From positions 1 to 59,264 of the forward strand of contig JAKOTU010000066.1 in the NCBI GenBank assembly GCA_029776155.1: DNA of 59,264 nt, written 5' to 3'. Origin of the DNA: Bacillota bacterium (GTDB taxonomy: Bacteria; Bacillota; Limnochordia; Darwinibacteriales; Darwinibacteriaceae). The first letter of the stretch is position 1. Every line of letters begins with the position of its first letter. The notes under the pieces are model-generated. The model made no database searches and had not been told where the DNA came from. It saw only the letters and a program-made list of their open reading frames with translations. The translations under genes were made by a program, and so were the position numbers. Shown here one piece after another: positions 1 to 8,420 of this stretch.

Positions 1-1
1 C

Positions 2-412
2 AAACTGGCTGCGGCCCAGGCTCCCGAGTATGGTCTCCGTTACGGCCTGAGTGCCGAGTACGAGCACAATATTTGGGATCCTAAGCACATCGCGAACGGC
101 ACTCTGAATTGGAAAAGGGTTGATCACATGCTGGATCATGACGAGGCCAGGTTCTCCGCCAACGTTGGTTACGGTGTGGATCTGAGCAGCGCCAAGTTCG
201 ATGTGGACTACAAAGCCACATTCGTACTGCCCTTCGTGGATGAGGGCGTAGATCCCATGGATCGCACACTCACCCACAACCTGGATCTGTCCTATGCCTT
301 TACCAAGGACGTAAAACTCACAGTGGGCGGCTCTGTGAAACAGAGCTTCGACCAAGATTGGAACATGAGCAACCAGTTCGGCTACAAAGCCGGCCTGAGC
401 GTAAGCTTCTAG
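2..412 (+). CDS. Outer-membrane beta-barrel protein, 3' part
   Basis: The reading frame is open from the window edge (codons start at base 2), so only the C-terminal 136 residues are visible. They consist of short strands with alternating polar and hydrophobic residues, rich in Y, F, G and D, as in transmembrane beta-strands. The last residues are LSVSF, and a terminal phenylalanine is the classic signal recognised by the BAM assembly machinery of diderm bacteria. A strong terminator follows. The family cannot be named from this fragment. The barrel call is an inference from strand pattern and terminal Phe; it agrees with two similar proteins elsewhere in the window (1034-2275 and 58650-59264). 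Confidence 0.6.
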   Translation, partial: KLAAAQAPEYGLRYGLSAEYEHNIWDPKHIANGTLNWKRVDHMLDHDEARFSANVGYGVDLSSAKFDVDYKATFVLPFVDEGVDPMDRTLTHNLDLSYAFTKDVKLTVGGSVKQSFDQDWNMSNQFGYKAGLSVSF

Positions 413-441
413 GTTAAACACTAAGCAGCTAGGCTGCTGAA

Positions 442-471
442 AGGTCCCTCCCCGTGGAGGGGCCTTTTTTT
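442..471 (+). terminator. Rho-independent terminator
   Basis: A 10-bp stem (AGGTCCCTCC with GGAGGGGCCT, one G-T pair) with a four-base loop is followed by a run of T. It lies 30 bases after the stop codon of the first barrel gene and closes that transcript. Confidence 0.9.
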
Positions 472-515
472 ACCCTCATAAGGCGGGCCGGTAAGGCGAA
501 GGGTGTTCATGCAGG

Positions 516-923
516 GTGGTGGTAAGCGTGAGAGTGTTAGGGATCGATCCCGGCCGGGAAAAATGCGGTTTGGCAGTGGTAGATGAGCAAGGGGTCTTGA
601 TTAGGCAGGTGGCGGCGCGCGGGGAGTATCTGCGCCTCGTTGCGGATTGGGTGCACAAATATGGTGTGGAGCAAATAGTAATAGGTGATGGAACCGGCTC
701 AAACCAGGTGAGGCAGGAGTTGAAAAGGTCCCTCCCCGACCTGGAGATTGCTGAGGTTGATGAGCGTTTTACTACAGAAGAGGCGCGGCGGCTCTATTGG
801 GTGGAGCATCCCCCGAAGGGATGGAGGAGGCTGATCCCTGTGGGGATGCAGGTGCCGCCGGAGCCCTATGATGACTATGTAGCGGTCATTTTGGCCCAGC
901 GCTTTTTCGCTGGGCAGAGTTGA
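516..923 (+). CDS. YqgF/RuvX-like RNase H-fold protein
   Basis: A 135-residue protein whose start (VLGIDPGREKCGLAVVD) is the first beta-hairpin of the RNase H fold with its catalytic-type Asp, as in YqgF/RuvX putative Holliday junction resolvases that mature pre-16S rRNA. A second acidic site is visible in IVIGDGTGS, and EVDERFTTEEAR matches the third motif region (DERxTT). The length is typical of YqgF (about 140). It differs from canonical RuvX in its C-terminal third, so it may be a paralogue. The GTG at 516 is one of several possible starts (also GTG 528); none has a strong ribosome site. It is a cytoplasmic protein with no obvious link to its neighbours. Confidence 0.7.
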   Translation: MVVSVRVLGIDPGREKCGLAVVDEQGVLIRQVAARGEYLRLVADWVHKYGVEQIVIGDGTGSNQVRQELKRSLPDLEIAEVDERFTTEEARRLYWVEHPPKGWRRLIPVGMQVPPEPYDDYVAVILAQRFFAGQS

Positions 924-955
924 AAGGCGGGGAGGTGGCAACTCCTGGAAACTAA

Positions 956-976
956 CGGAAACCGGCAGGTTTTCCG
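956..976 (+). other. Hairpin in leader of the 1034 gene
   Basis: CGGAAACC pairs with GGTTTTCCG (one bulged T) around a four-base loop. It lies in the 110-base gap between the YqgF-like gene and the next gene. No T-run follows, so it is not a normal terminator. It could be a leader structure or a processing site; no known riboswitch consensus was recognised. Nothing else was seen in this gap apart from the ribosome site of the next gene. Confidence 0.3.
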
Positions 977-1033
977 TGTACGGTGGAGAAATATCGGATA
1001 ATACGGGACTTGTGAAGAAAAGGGGGGAGAGTT

Positions 1034-2275
1034 ATGCGCTGTACCAAGGCAGTTTCCGGTCTTGTTCTCCTTGTGATTCTCAGCTGCGGCGCGGGCGTTT
1101 TGGCCAGCTCTCCCTTTGCTGCACGCTCCAATGAAGGGGGCTGGGCCAGCGAAGCTCTGCGCGCCTTGGCTGAGCCCCGGGAGATACCCGGTTTCAGCGT
1201 GCCGGAGCAGCCCAACCGCAGTCAGGAGGCCCTGCTGGTGGCCCGGCTACTGCAGCATATCAGCGGTGAGGATCGCTTGGATTCCCGGCGTTTTGGCGTA
1301 AGCCGCAGTGTGTATTTGGATGATCTCATCTTTACCTACAACCAGCGCGTTTCTCCGGAAAAACAGTTCAGCGCCAGTGAAGTGGAAACCCTTTATCGCC
1401 TCGTTTTGGAATTCCGCGATGAGCTTGAGGTTTTGGGCTTTGATATCCAGGACTTTGACCTCCTCTATGCCCAAAACTGGGCCCAAAAACGGGGACTGTC
1501 CCTTGCCGCCAGGCCTCTCCTTTACTCAGAACAGGCCCTGGCTGCCGCGCGCAAAGCAGAGGAAGCCGCAGTTGTGTTTGAGCCCGAGGCCGGCGCTGTG
1601 CTCGAACCGGTCACAGCCGCTCAGGAAGGACGCAGTCTGTGGACGGGCCAGTTTTCGCCCACGGGAAGGTTGCTGCCCTCTGCTTTAAGCTTTGTGGCCC
1701 AGGAACCCGTTCAAGAGCGCTCTGCTATTCAGATCGGTGGGTTAGAGCTCAGCGGTGAGCTGAGGGCTGCAGTACCCGAGGGGCCCAATGCCGATGTGGC
1801 CGCGGGCTATGGCTTGTCTGTGAAAATGGGCGATGTGTCGCTGCAGACGGCGGTGGATTTGGCCGTAGATCCCCACTTGGTTCCGAAAACGGCAAGTACA
1901 TCGGTGGACCTAAGCTGGGACTGGGCCAACATGTTCACCCTCAGTGCGGGGTACAAACTTCGGGAGCGGCTGCAGAGCGGCTCCGCCGATGAGGAGGAGG
2001 AAGCTCCATTGGTCACCTCTCTGGGGGTGACTGTCCCCATGGAGCGGGGCCAGGTGCGCTTGGGGATCAACCAAGAGTGGAATTTTTCCAGCCTGGGAGG
2101 ACTTGCTCCAGGTAGTGGTGAATCTATGACTACTAGAAACGTGGCTGAGTTGGGTTTGAGTTACGAACTGTTCAATGACAGCTCACTGCACTTCAACTAT
2201 CGGCTCATTGACTTCAGCAGCATGGAGCGGGACTTGGGAGCCGAAGCTGAAGCAGCGTTTTCCATTAAGTTTTAG
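1034..2275 (+). CDS. Putative outer-membrane protein, helical N-domain plus C-terminal beta-barrel
   Basis: The 413-residue protein begins with a clear signal peptide (about residues 1-25, ending near GVLASS). Residues 50-160 look helical and soluble. From about residue 220 to the end the sequence is a series of short amphipathic strands (for example VDLSWDWANMFTLSAGYKL and LGLSYELFNDSSLHFNYRL), ending FSIKF with a terminal Phe. This is the pattern of a BAM-inserted barrel with a periplasmic domain. A purine-rich ribosome site (AGGGGGGAG) stands before the ATG. It is followed after 20 bases by the gene at 2296, so the two probably form an operon. The family was not recognised; the barrel call is inference. 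Confidence 0.55.
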   Translation: MRCTKAVSGLVLLVILSCGAGVLASSPFAARSNEGGWASEALRALAEPREIPGFSVPEQPNRSQEALLVARLLQHISGEDRLDSRRFGVSRSVYLDDLIFTYNQRVSPEKQFSASEVETLYRLVLEFRDELEVLGFDIQDFDLLYAQNWAQKRGLSLAARPLLYSEQALAAARKAEEAAVVFEPEAGAVLEPVTAAQEGRSLWTGQFSPTGRLLPSALSFVAQEPVQERSAIQIGGLELSGELRAAVPEGPNADVAAGYGLSVKMGDVSLQTAVDLAVDPHLVPKTASTSVDLSWDWANMFTLSAGYKLRERLQSGSADEEEEAPLVTSLGVTVPMERGQVRLGINQEWNFSSLGGLAPGSGESMTTRNVAELGLSYELFNDSSLHFNYRLIDFSSMERDLGAEAEAAFSIKF

Positions 2276-2295
2276 AGACTACGGAGGGGTACATT

Positions 2296-3222
2296 TTGAA
2301 AAAGAGTATCGCCTTGACCCTGTGTTTGCTGCTGATTTCAGCAGCAGTTCCATCTTCACTGTGGGCCAATGTGACGCCTTTGGCGTCCTTGGAGATGGTG
2401 GAGGGACTGCTGTATGGACAAGCCCAGTCGGGCTCCCTGCTGGAGCGCATAGAACAGGTGGAGATGGACATTTACGGCAAGACCCAGGAAGGCGCAGTGG
2501 TGATGCGCATCGATCGGGTGCTCACCTTCCTGCAGAACCAGGACGGCGATGGCGGCCTGTGGCTGCTTTTGAATTTGGCCGAATGGGGCTTCTCAGCAAC
2601 CTTATCGGGTGAAAAGCCCATGGTCGACCGCCTGCGGGAGCTGGAACTGGTGCTCTACGGTGCGGAACAGTCCGGGAACATTGCCAAACGTGCCGAAAAC
2701 CTGATGATGGATATCTGGGGCACCACAAAGCTCGATGTGAAGAGGGTTACCCTGCCCGCCCAGACCCTGGTCAAAGTGGCCTTAAGTAAGACTGTGGATT
2801 CTGGGAGTGCCCAGGTAGGTGATAAAGTCATCTACCGGGTGACGGAAGATGTGATGGTGGACGGCAGGGTGGTGATACCAGCTGGGACCACCAGTGTAGC
2901 CACGGTAACCGAAGTGACTGCGGCGGGCCGCTTGGGCAGGGATGGCCGAGTGCTCATCGATTTTGGGACCGTTCTGGCCTTGGACGGTACTCCCATCCGC
3001 CTCAAGGTTGATGAGCGGGCAACAGAGAAGAACCGCTCTTTGGAGCTGGCCGCTGGTGCCAGCATGGCGGGGATTATCCTCTTGGGCCCCGTGGGGCTGG
3101 TAGGCGGATACTTCGTGAGGGGTAAAGATGTGCAGATTGAGGCCAACACCCAGTTCTATGTGGAAACGGAGCGGGCTGTACCTGTACTCGGTTTCTATTT
3201 CCGACCTGCCCTAAATCAGTGA
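2296..3222 (+). CDS. Secreted protein with LYG/IYG repeats
   Basis: TTG start with a good ribosome site (GGAGGGG, seven bases upstream). A signal peptide covers about residues 1-25. Residues 30-150 contain a repeated motif: LEMVEGLLYGQAQSG / LERIEQVEMDIYGKTQEG / LRELELVLYGAEQSG / AENLMMDIWGTT, that is, a helix with an LYG or IYG turn and a Q-x-G pair. Residues 155-308 form a separate beta-rich domain with a glycine-rich hydrophobic stretch (about 250-275) that could be a membrane or lipid-contacting segment. The function is unknown. Its place between a putative outer-membrane protein and the capsule-export genes suggests an envelope role, by inference only. Confidence 0.6.
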   Translation: MKKSIALTLCLLLISAAVPSSLWANVTPLASLEMVEGLLYGQAQSGSLLERIEQVEMDIYGKTQEGAVVMRIDRVLTFLQNQDGDGGLWLLLNLAEWGFSATLSGEKPMVDRLRELELVLYGAEQSGNIAKRAENLMMDIWGTTKLDVKRVTLPAQTLVKVALSKTVDSGSAQVGDKVIYRVTEDVMVDGRVVIPAGTTSVATVTEVTAAGRLGRDGRVLIDFGTVLALDGTPIRLKVDERATEKNRSLELAAGASMAGIILLGPVGLVGGYFVRGKDVQIEANTQFYVETERAVPVLGFYFRPALNQ

Positions 3223-3247
3223 GTTGTCGGCTAGTATGCGGCTTTCT

Positions 3248-3280
3248 GAGAACCGCGGTCCGAAAGGCTCCTCGGTTCTC
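3248..3280 (+). other. Perfect 8-bp inverted repeat before the SLBB gene
   Basis: GAGAACCG and CGGTTCTC flank a 17-base spacer in the gap between 3222 and the SLBB start. The trailing sequence ATTTCTTG has few T residues, so it is at best a weak terminator. It might equally be an operator or leader hairpin controlling the polysaccharide-export genes. Confidence 0.4.
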
Positions 3281-3328
3281 ATTTCTTGATCGAACCCGAA
3301 CACGTGTGGATTTGAGGTGGCGCGAATT

Positions 3329-6268
3329 ATGAAGAAACTGGGGACGAGTATGCGTTTTGCCTTGGTAGTGCTGGCGGTTGCCTTGTGTATCCTGCCCGCC
3401 GCGGCCAATGAATACACACTTGGTGTAGGGGATGTGCTGCGCATTACGGTGTGGGGCCACGCCGATCTGACCACCGAGGTGGCGGTCAGGCCCGATGGCT
3501 ATCTCACCTTCCCCTTGGTGGGAGATGTGTGGGCCGTGGATAAGACGCCCCGCCAGGTGGCGGCGGAACTGCAGACCCTGCTGGCCGAATTCATCGTGAA
3601 CCCGCAGGTGACTGTAATTGTGACCCAGTTCCGCACCCTGCATGTGCAGGTGCTGGGGGAAGTGCGGCAGTCCGGCTACTACCAGCTCAAGGCAGGCGCT
3701 CGTCTCGCGGAGGTTCTGGCTCTTGCGGGCGGACCCACGGCCGCGGCGGATCTGAGCAGTGTAGCCATTACCCGCTATGTGCTGGATGAAGGGGGAGTAG
3801 AGCGCAGTGTAGTGCTGCAGGTGGATGTGAGCCAGTTCCTGACAGCTGGAACCCTGGCAGCTAACCCCCTGATAGAGAGCGGAGACACCATTTTTGTGCC
3901 GCCCGCGGGCACTGTGGCCATCTTTGGCGAAGTGCGCCAGCCGGCCAGCTATTCCCTGGGCAAGGGGATGGACATTCTGGAGCTGCTGGCGGAGGCGGGG
4001 GGAGCTTTGGACAGTGCAGACCTGGAGCGGGTGGTGGTAACCAGCCAGGGTGCTGAAGAGCCGGTGGAGCAGCTTGTGAATGTGCAGGAGCTTCTAGCCG
4101 GCAGGGGCAAACCGCTAACCCTTAAGCCCAATGATGTGGTCTTTGTCCCCAAGAAGCAGCAGGTTTTGGTGCTGGGTGCGGTGCGCAGCCCCGGAGTCTA
4201 TCCCCTACATAGTGAAACCCATCTGCTGGAGATTATCGCCCGTGCGGGGGGCGTGCTGCCCGGTGGCGACCCTTCGTCAGTGTCCATTTCCCGCCGGGGG
4301 GCCGAACCTGAGCTGATGATTGCCAATATCCAGCCGGCCTTAAGCGGCCGCCAGGGCGGGGATAACCCTCTGGTTCAGTCCGATGATCTGATCTTTGTGC
4401 CCGAGGGATATCAAAACGCTTTAGTCTTGGGCGAAGTGCGCAACCCAGGTTCCTTTACCGTGCGGGAACAGACCCGGCTTTTGGATCTCCTGGCCGAAGC
4501 CGGCGGGACCACAGACCGGGCCGGGGATGAGCTGCTTCTGCTACGGGACGGCGTAACCAGGACTATTGATCTAGGGGCCTTGGAGCGTCTAGGCCTGCAG
4601 AATGAAAAGGTGCTGCCTGGAGATGTGTTCTTCATTCCCGACGGCAGCAGGCAGGTGCTGGTGTTGGGTGAAGTGGCCCGCCCGGGATCGTACCAGTTCC
4701 GCAGGGGTGATCGGCTCTTGGATGCCATTGCCCTGGCCGGCGGGCTGACGGAGGAGGCCTGGGAGGAGCAGGTTTCTCTGAGCCGCCAGAGCGGAGACGG
4801 GACTGAGGTGTTTACCGTCAATTTCCAGGAGCTGATGCAGAACCGTTTCTTGGCTGATAATCTCCCTCTGCAGAGCGGTGATGTGGTTATAGTGCCCAGG
4901 GCCAGCCGCCGGGTCATTGTACTGGGCGAAGTCCAGCGCCCCGGTTATTACCAGTTCAAGCCGGGGGACGGCGTGCTGGAGGCGGTCATGCTGGCGGGTG
5001 GCCTGTTGGATACCGCCGATGAGCAGCGAGTTTCCCTCACCAGGCAGCAGGGTGAAGATACTCTGGTGCAGGTCTTTGACTTCGGGCAGCTGCAGAAAGA
5101 GGGCTATTTATCAGCATATCTGCCCTTGGAGGACGGAGATGTGATCGTTGTGCCCAAGAGCGGGCGCCGCGTGATTGTGCTGGGCGAAGTCCAGCGCCCC
5201 GGCTATTATCACTTCCAGCCTGGAGATGGGGTGCTGGAAGCCATCATGCTGGCAGGTGGCCTGTTGGATACCGCGGATGAGCAGCGGATCTCCCTGACCA
5301 GGCAGGGGGATGGGGGCGCGCTGGTGGAAATCATCGATTTTGGCCAGCTGAAGGAGGAGCGCTTCCTGGCAGGCGAGTGGACCTTGGCCGATGGCGATGT
5401 GATAATTGTGCCCCGCAGCGAGCGCAATGCCCTGGTGCTGGGCGAAGTGCGCAATCCCGGGTACTACGCTTTCCGCTCTGGCGAAACCTATCTTGACCTC
5501 ATCGGCCGCGCCGGAGGCTTTACCGCAGATGCGGATCCGGCCAAGGTGGTTGTCACCGTGGAAGGACCCGAGGGTGTTGTGAGTGAGCTGGTGAACTTGG
5601 ATGTGCTCACAGGCACCGATTACAAGCGCCAGCTCAGTGGCGGCGAGGTGCTTTCTGTACCCAAAGCCAACAACAGGGTGCTGGTGTTTGGCGATGTGGT
5701 GCGTTCGGGAGTGTACGCCCTGCCTCCCCAGGGGCGGCTCTTGGATATCTTAGCCCAAGCCGGCGGCCTGCAGAGTAACCTGGGCAGTGAACGGGTCGTG
5801 CTGACCAGGCAGGCGCCCGAGGGTGAGCAGGTCTGGCAGATGAGCTACGGGGAGCTTATGGGCGCCCAGGGCGAGTACAATCTGCCCTTGGAGGGTGGCG
5901 ATGTGATCTACGTACCGGCGGCCCGCACCCAGATTCTGGTTCTGGGCATGGTGCAGAAACCAGGGGCGTATGAGCTGCCTGCAGGGGCAAGGCTCCTGGA
6001 TGCCATCGCCCTGGCCGGCGGGCCCTTAGAACGAGCTGCCCTGGAAAATGTGGGTATCTACCGCGACGGGCTGTTGGTGGATGCGGAGCAAGTGCCCATG
6101 GGGCAGGATAGGGTGCTCTTTACCGGCGATGCCAGCGAGAATCCCCTGCTCCGTCCAGGCGACATTATCTACATTCCCGAGACCAAGAAGCCCGATTGGA
6201 CCAAGATATTCGGATTCCTCGGAACCATCACTTCCTTCAGCAACTCGCTGTTGAACATCTTCAGGTAG
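3329..6268 (+). CDS. Wza-like polysaccharide export protein with ten SLBB domains
   Basis: After a signal peptide (MKKLGTSM... to ANA-like site before EYTLGVGD) comes a Poly_export domain (EYTLGVGDVLRITVWG, RPDGYLTFPLVGD), then ten SLBB repeats of about 86 residues, each with LVLGEVxxPGxY...LLDxIAxAGG...VxLTR. They begin near residues 108, 199, 281, 367, 445, 532, 618, 704, 787 and 872 (counting from an upstream GTG at 3317). The C-terminal 28 residues form an amphipathic helix-like tail. Wza-type proteins normally carry two or three such repeats, so this is very long. GAGGTG stands nine bases before the ATG at 3329, which I prefer to GTG 3317. The likely role is a periplasm-spanning and outer-membrane polysaccharide channel, working with the Wzz and BY-kinase genes downstream. 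Confidence 0.88.
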   Translation: MKKLGTSMRFALVVLAVALCILPAAANEYTLGVGDVLRITVWGHADLTTEVAVRPDGYLTFPLVGDVWAVDKTPRQVAAELQTLLAEFIVNPQVTVIVTQFRTLHVQVLGEVRQSGYYQLKAGARLAEVLALAGGPTAAADLSSVAITRYVLDEGGVERSVVLQVDVSQFLTAGTLAANPLIESGDTIFVPPAGTVAIFGEVRQPASYSLGKGMDILELLAEAGGALDSADLERVVVTSQGAEEPVEQLVNVQELLAGRGKPLTLKPNDVVFVPKKQQVLVLGAVRSPGVYPLHSETHLLEIIARAGGVLPGGDPSSVSISRRGAEPELMIANIQPALSGRQGGDNPLVQSDDLIFVPEGYQNALVLGEVRNPGSFTVREQTRLLDLLAEAGGTTDRAGDELLLLRDGVTRTIDLGALERLGLQNEKVLPGDVFFIPDGSRQVLVLGEVARPGSYQFRRGDRLLDAIALAGGLTEEAWEEQVSLSRQSGDGTEVFTVNFQELMQNRFLADNLPLQSGDVVIVPRASRRVIVLGEVQRPGYYQFKPGDGVLEAVMLAGGLLDTADEQRVSLTRQQGEDTLVQVFDFGQLQKEGYLSAYLPLEDGDVIVVPKSGRRVIVLGEVQRPGYYHFQPGDGVLEAIMLAGGLLDTADEQRISLTRQGDGGALVEIIDFGQLKEERFLAGEWTLADGDVIIVPRSERNALVLGEVRNPGYYAFRSGETYLDLIGRAGGFTADADPAKVVVTVEGPEGVVSELVNLDVLTGTDYKRQLSGGEVLSVPKANNRVLVFGDVVRSGVYALPPQGRLLDILAQAGGLQSNLGSERVVLTRQAPEGEQVWQMSYGELMGAQGEYNLPLEGGDVIYVPAARTQILVLGMVQKPGAYELPAGARLLDAIALAGGPLERAALENVGIYRDGLLVDAEQVPMGQDRVLFTGDASENPLLRPGDIIYIPETKKPDWTKIFGFLGTITSFSNSLLNIFR

Positions 6269-6280
6269 GTGGTGAAGGCC

Positions 6281-7720
6281 ATGGAAATGGAAGAAATGGA
6301 TCTACGAGAATACTGGGATATAATCGTCAAGAAGAAGAAGCTCATCGCCACGGTTTTCGCGGTTACGGTGCTCGCAGTTGCCATCTACAGTTTTCTCGCC
6401 ACACCCATCTATGAGGCTTTCACCACTGTGATGGTGCGGGAGGCGGGTTCAGGTGTAGAAGCCATCCTCTTCGATGGCATCGCCACCATGGGCAAAAACA
6501 CTGCCCAGAACTATATCCAGATCATGAAGAGCAGGACCATCTTGGAGCGGGTTGTGGACAGGGTGGGGCGGGAAGAGCTCACTCCCCGGGTTTTGGAAAA
6601 GGCCATTACCATCCAACCCATTCAAGGCAGTGACGTGTTGAAAATTTCCATGCAGTCCCCTGAACCGGAGCTGGCCCAAGCAGTGGTGAACAGCCTGGCC
6701 GACATCTTCATCGACTGGAATTTGGACTACAGGCAGAACGACCGCCGGGCAGCCCGGGTATTCATCGAATCGCAGCTGGAAACGGTGGAGCGGGATCTGA
6801 GGCTGGCCGAAGAGCGGCTGCAGAACTTCAAGGAGGAACAGGGGGTTTTGGCCCCCTCCCAGGAAACTGCCGCCATGGTCAGTCAGCTGGCTTCCCTCCA
6901 GGCGAGCTTGACGGAACTAACCGTAGCCAAACAGGAAACCCAGGAGAGGATTCGCCAGGTGCGGGCCAGCCTAGCCGAGCAGGATCCCACCCTCATTTCC
7001 TCAACCACCATCGCGGATAACCGCCTGGTGACTGAGTACCGCAGCCGCCTGGCGGATCTGGAGATCAAGCTGGCCAGTGCCCGGGAGAAGTACACCGATC
7101 GGCACCCCGAGATTCTAGCCCTGCAGGCTGAGATTGAGGATGTGCGGCGCAAGCTGGCGGAAGAAGTGGAGCGGGTTGTGGGCACCGAAACCATGACCCT
7201 GAACGCGATCTATCAGGAGTTATACGGTAAGCTGATCAACTTGGAAGTGGAAGCCAATGCCCTGGCGGCCAGGGAGGTGGCGCTGTTGGCTGTGATCAGC
7301 GAACGGGAGCAAGATCTGAGCCGGCTGCCCGCCCAAGAGCTGGAGCTGGCCAGGCTCATGCGCGAGGCTAAGGTGCTGGAAGAACTGTACGTACTGCTGC
7401 GCACCAGGCGCGAGGAAGCACGAATCTCCGAGGCCATGCAGACCGCGGATGTGCAGGTTATTGACCGGGCCGCGGTGCCCACCCAGCCTGTGAAGCCAAG
7501 AATCAAGCTGAACATCGCCATTGGCGGGGTGCTGGGTGTGTTCTTGGGCGTAGGCCTTGCCTTCCTGCTTGAGTTTATGGATACAACCATCAAGAGCAAG
7601 GAAGATGCGGAAAGGGTCCTGGGACTGCCTGTCCTGGGACAGATCCCCGATTTGTACACGGTAGACGGGGGTGCACCGCGGAGATTTTCACGGAGAAGGG
7701 GACGTGGATTTAGTGCGTAG
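6281..7720 (+). CDS. Wzz-type polysaccharide co-polymerase (chain length determinant)
   Basis: The N-terminal MDLREYWDIIVKKKKLI leads into a transmembrane helix (about residues 20-40). A long periplasmic coiled-coil region follows, with repeated Leu/Glu heptads (about 150-370), and a second transmembrane helix near residues 405-430 after a PxxPVKPR motif (VPTQPVKPRIKLNIAIG). This is the Wzz/GNVR architecture of proteins that set polysaccharide length and activate a BY-kinase. The preceding stop codon abuts GTG 6269, but AGGTGG at 6266 is spaced nine bases from ATG 6281, which is taken as the start. The kinase is on a separate gene, as in Gram-positive systems, and overlaps the end of this one. 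Confidence 0.9.
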   Translation: MEMEEMDLREYWDIIVKKKKLIATVFAVTVLAVAIYSFLATPIYEAFTTVMVREAGSGVEAILFDGIATMGKNTAQNYIQIMKSRTILERVVDRVGREELTPRVLEKAITIQPIQGSDVLKISMQSPEPELAQAVVNSLADIFIDWNLDYRQNDRRAARVFIESQLETVERDLRLAEERLQNFKEEQGVLAPSQETAAMVSQLASLQASLTELTVAKQETQERIRQVRASLAEQDPTLISSTTIADNRLVTEYRSRLADLEIKLASAREKYTDRHPEILALQAEIEDVRRKLAEEVERVVGTETMTLNAIYQELYGKLINLEVEANALAAREVALLAVISEREQDLSRLPAQELELARLMREAKVLEELYVLLRTRREEARISEAMQTADVQVIDRAAVPTQPVKPRIKLNIAIGGVLGVFLGVGLAFLLEFMDTTIKSKEDAERVLGLPVLGQIPDLYTVDGGAPRRFSRRRGRGFSA

Positions 7721-8417
7721 AAGGAGAGAAAAGCAGCCGGCTGAACGTCCGCTGATCATTGAGGGCGATCCTAAGGCCATCACCAGCGAAGCCTTTCGGA
7801 CGCTCAGGACTAACTTGCAGTTTACCAGTCCGGATCGGGAGCTAAAAACTATTCTTATTACTAGCGTAGGGCCAGGAGAGGGCAAGTCCACCATCTCGGC
7901 CAACTTGGCAGCGGCTTGGGCCCGGTCAGGGGCGCGGGTGGTGCTTCTGAGCTGCGACCTGCGCCGGCCGGTTCTGCACCACATCTTTGGGGTGAGGAAC
8001 ACCCAGGGGTTGACGGGACATCTCACGGGGCAGGCTGCCCTGGACGAGGTGATCATCAAGACCAACGTCCCCGGCTTGGATTTCATCCCGGCAGGACCCA
8101 TTCCCCCCAACCCGGCGGAACTGCTCCAGTCCAAGGCCATGACCAAATGCCTACAGGAACTGCGGGAGCGCTATGATGTGGTCATCTGCGACGGGGCTCC
8201 GGTGATCGCGGTGACTGACGCTGCGGTGGTGGCCAGCCAGACCGACGGCACTGTCTTGGTGATTGAGGTCGGTGATACGCCCAAGGAGGCTGCCGTGCAC
8301 GCCAAGGAGCTTTTAGAGAGGGCTAAGGCCAACATCCTCGGCGTTGTTTTGAACAAGGTTAACACCCATGATCGGATGGGGTCTTACTACTACTACTACT
8401 ATTCTGAGGCGGAATAG
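7704..8417 (+). CDS. BY-kinase (CpsD/CapB/EpsB-like tyrosine-protein kinase)
   Basis: A cytoplasmic ATPase of about 237 residues that phosphorylates itself on tyrosine and controls polysaccharide assembly. Visible motifs are the conserved SEAFRTLRTNLQF entry, Walker A SVGPGEGKST, Walker A' VVLLSCDLRRP and Walker B YDVVICDGAP. The C-terminus ends in a six-tyrosine cluster before SEAE, the usual autophosphorylation tail. The start is uncertain: GTG 7704 has GGAG eight bases upstream and overlaps the wzz-like gene by 17 bases; GTG 7671 is possible. The PHP phosphatase follows after three bases, so kinase and phosphatase are co-transcribed. Confidence 0.9.
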   Translation: MDLVRRRREKQPAERPLIIEGDPKAITSEAFRTLRTNLQFTSPDRELKTILITSVGPGEGKSTISANLAAAWARSGARVVLLSCDLRRPVLHHIFGVRNTQGLTGHLTGQAALDEVIIKTNVPGLDFIPAGPIPPNPAELLQSKAMTKCLQELRERYDVVICDGAPVIAVTDAAVVASQTDGTVLVIEVGDTPKEAAVHAKELLERAKANILGVVLNKVNTHDRMGSYYYYYYSEAE

Positions 8418-8420
8418 GCC

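Noticed and set aside
956..976. Known riboswitch in the leader of the 1034 gene
   Set aside because: The hairpin did not match the cyclic di-GMP or other consensus patterns I could recall, so only a plain hairpin is reported.
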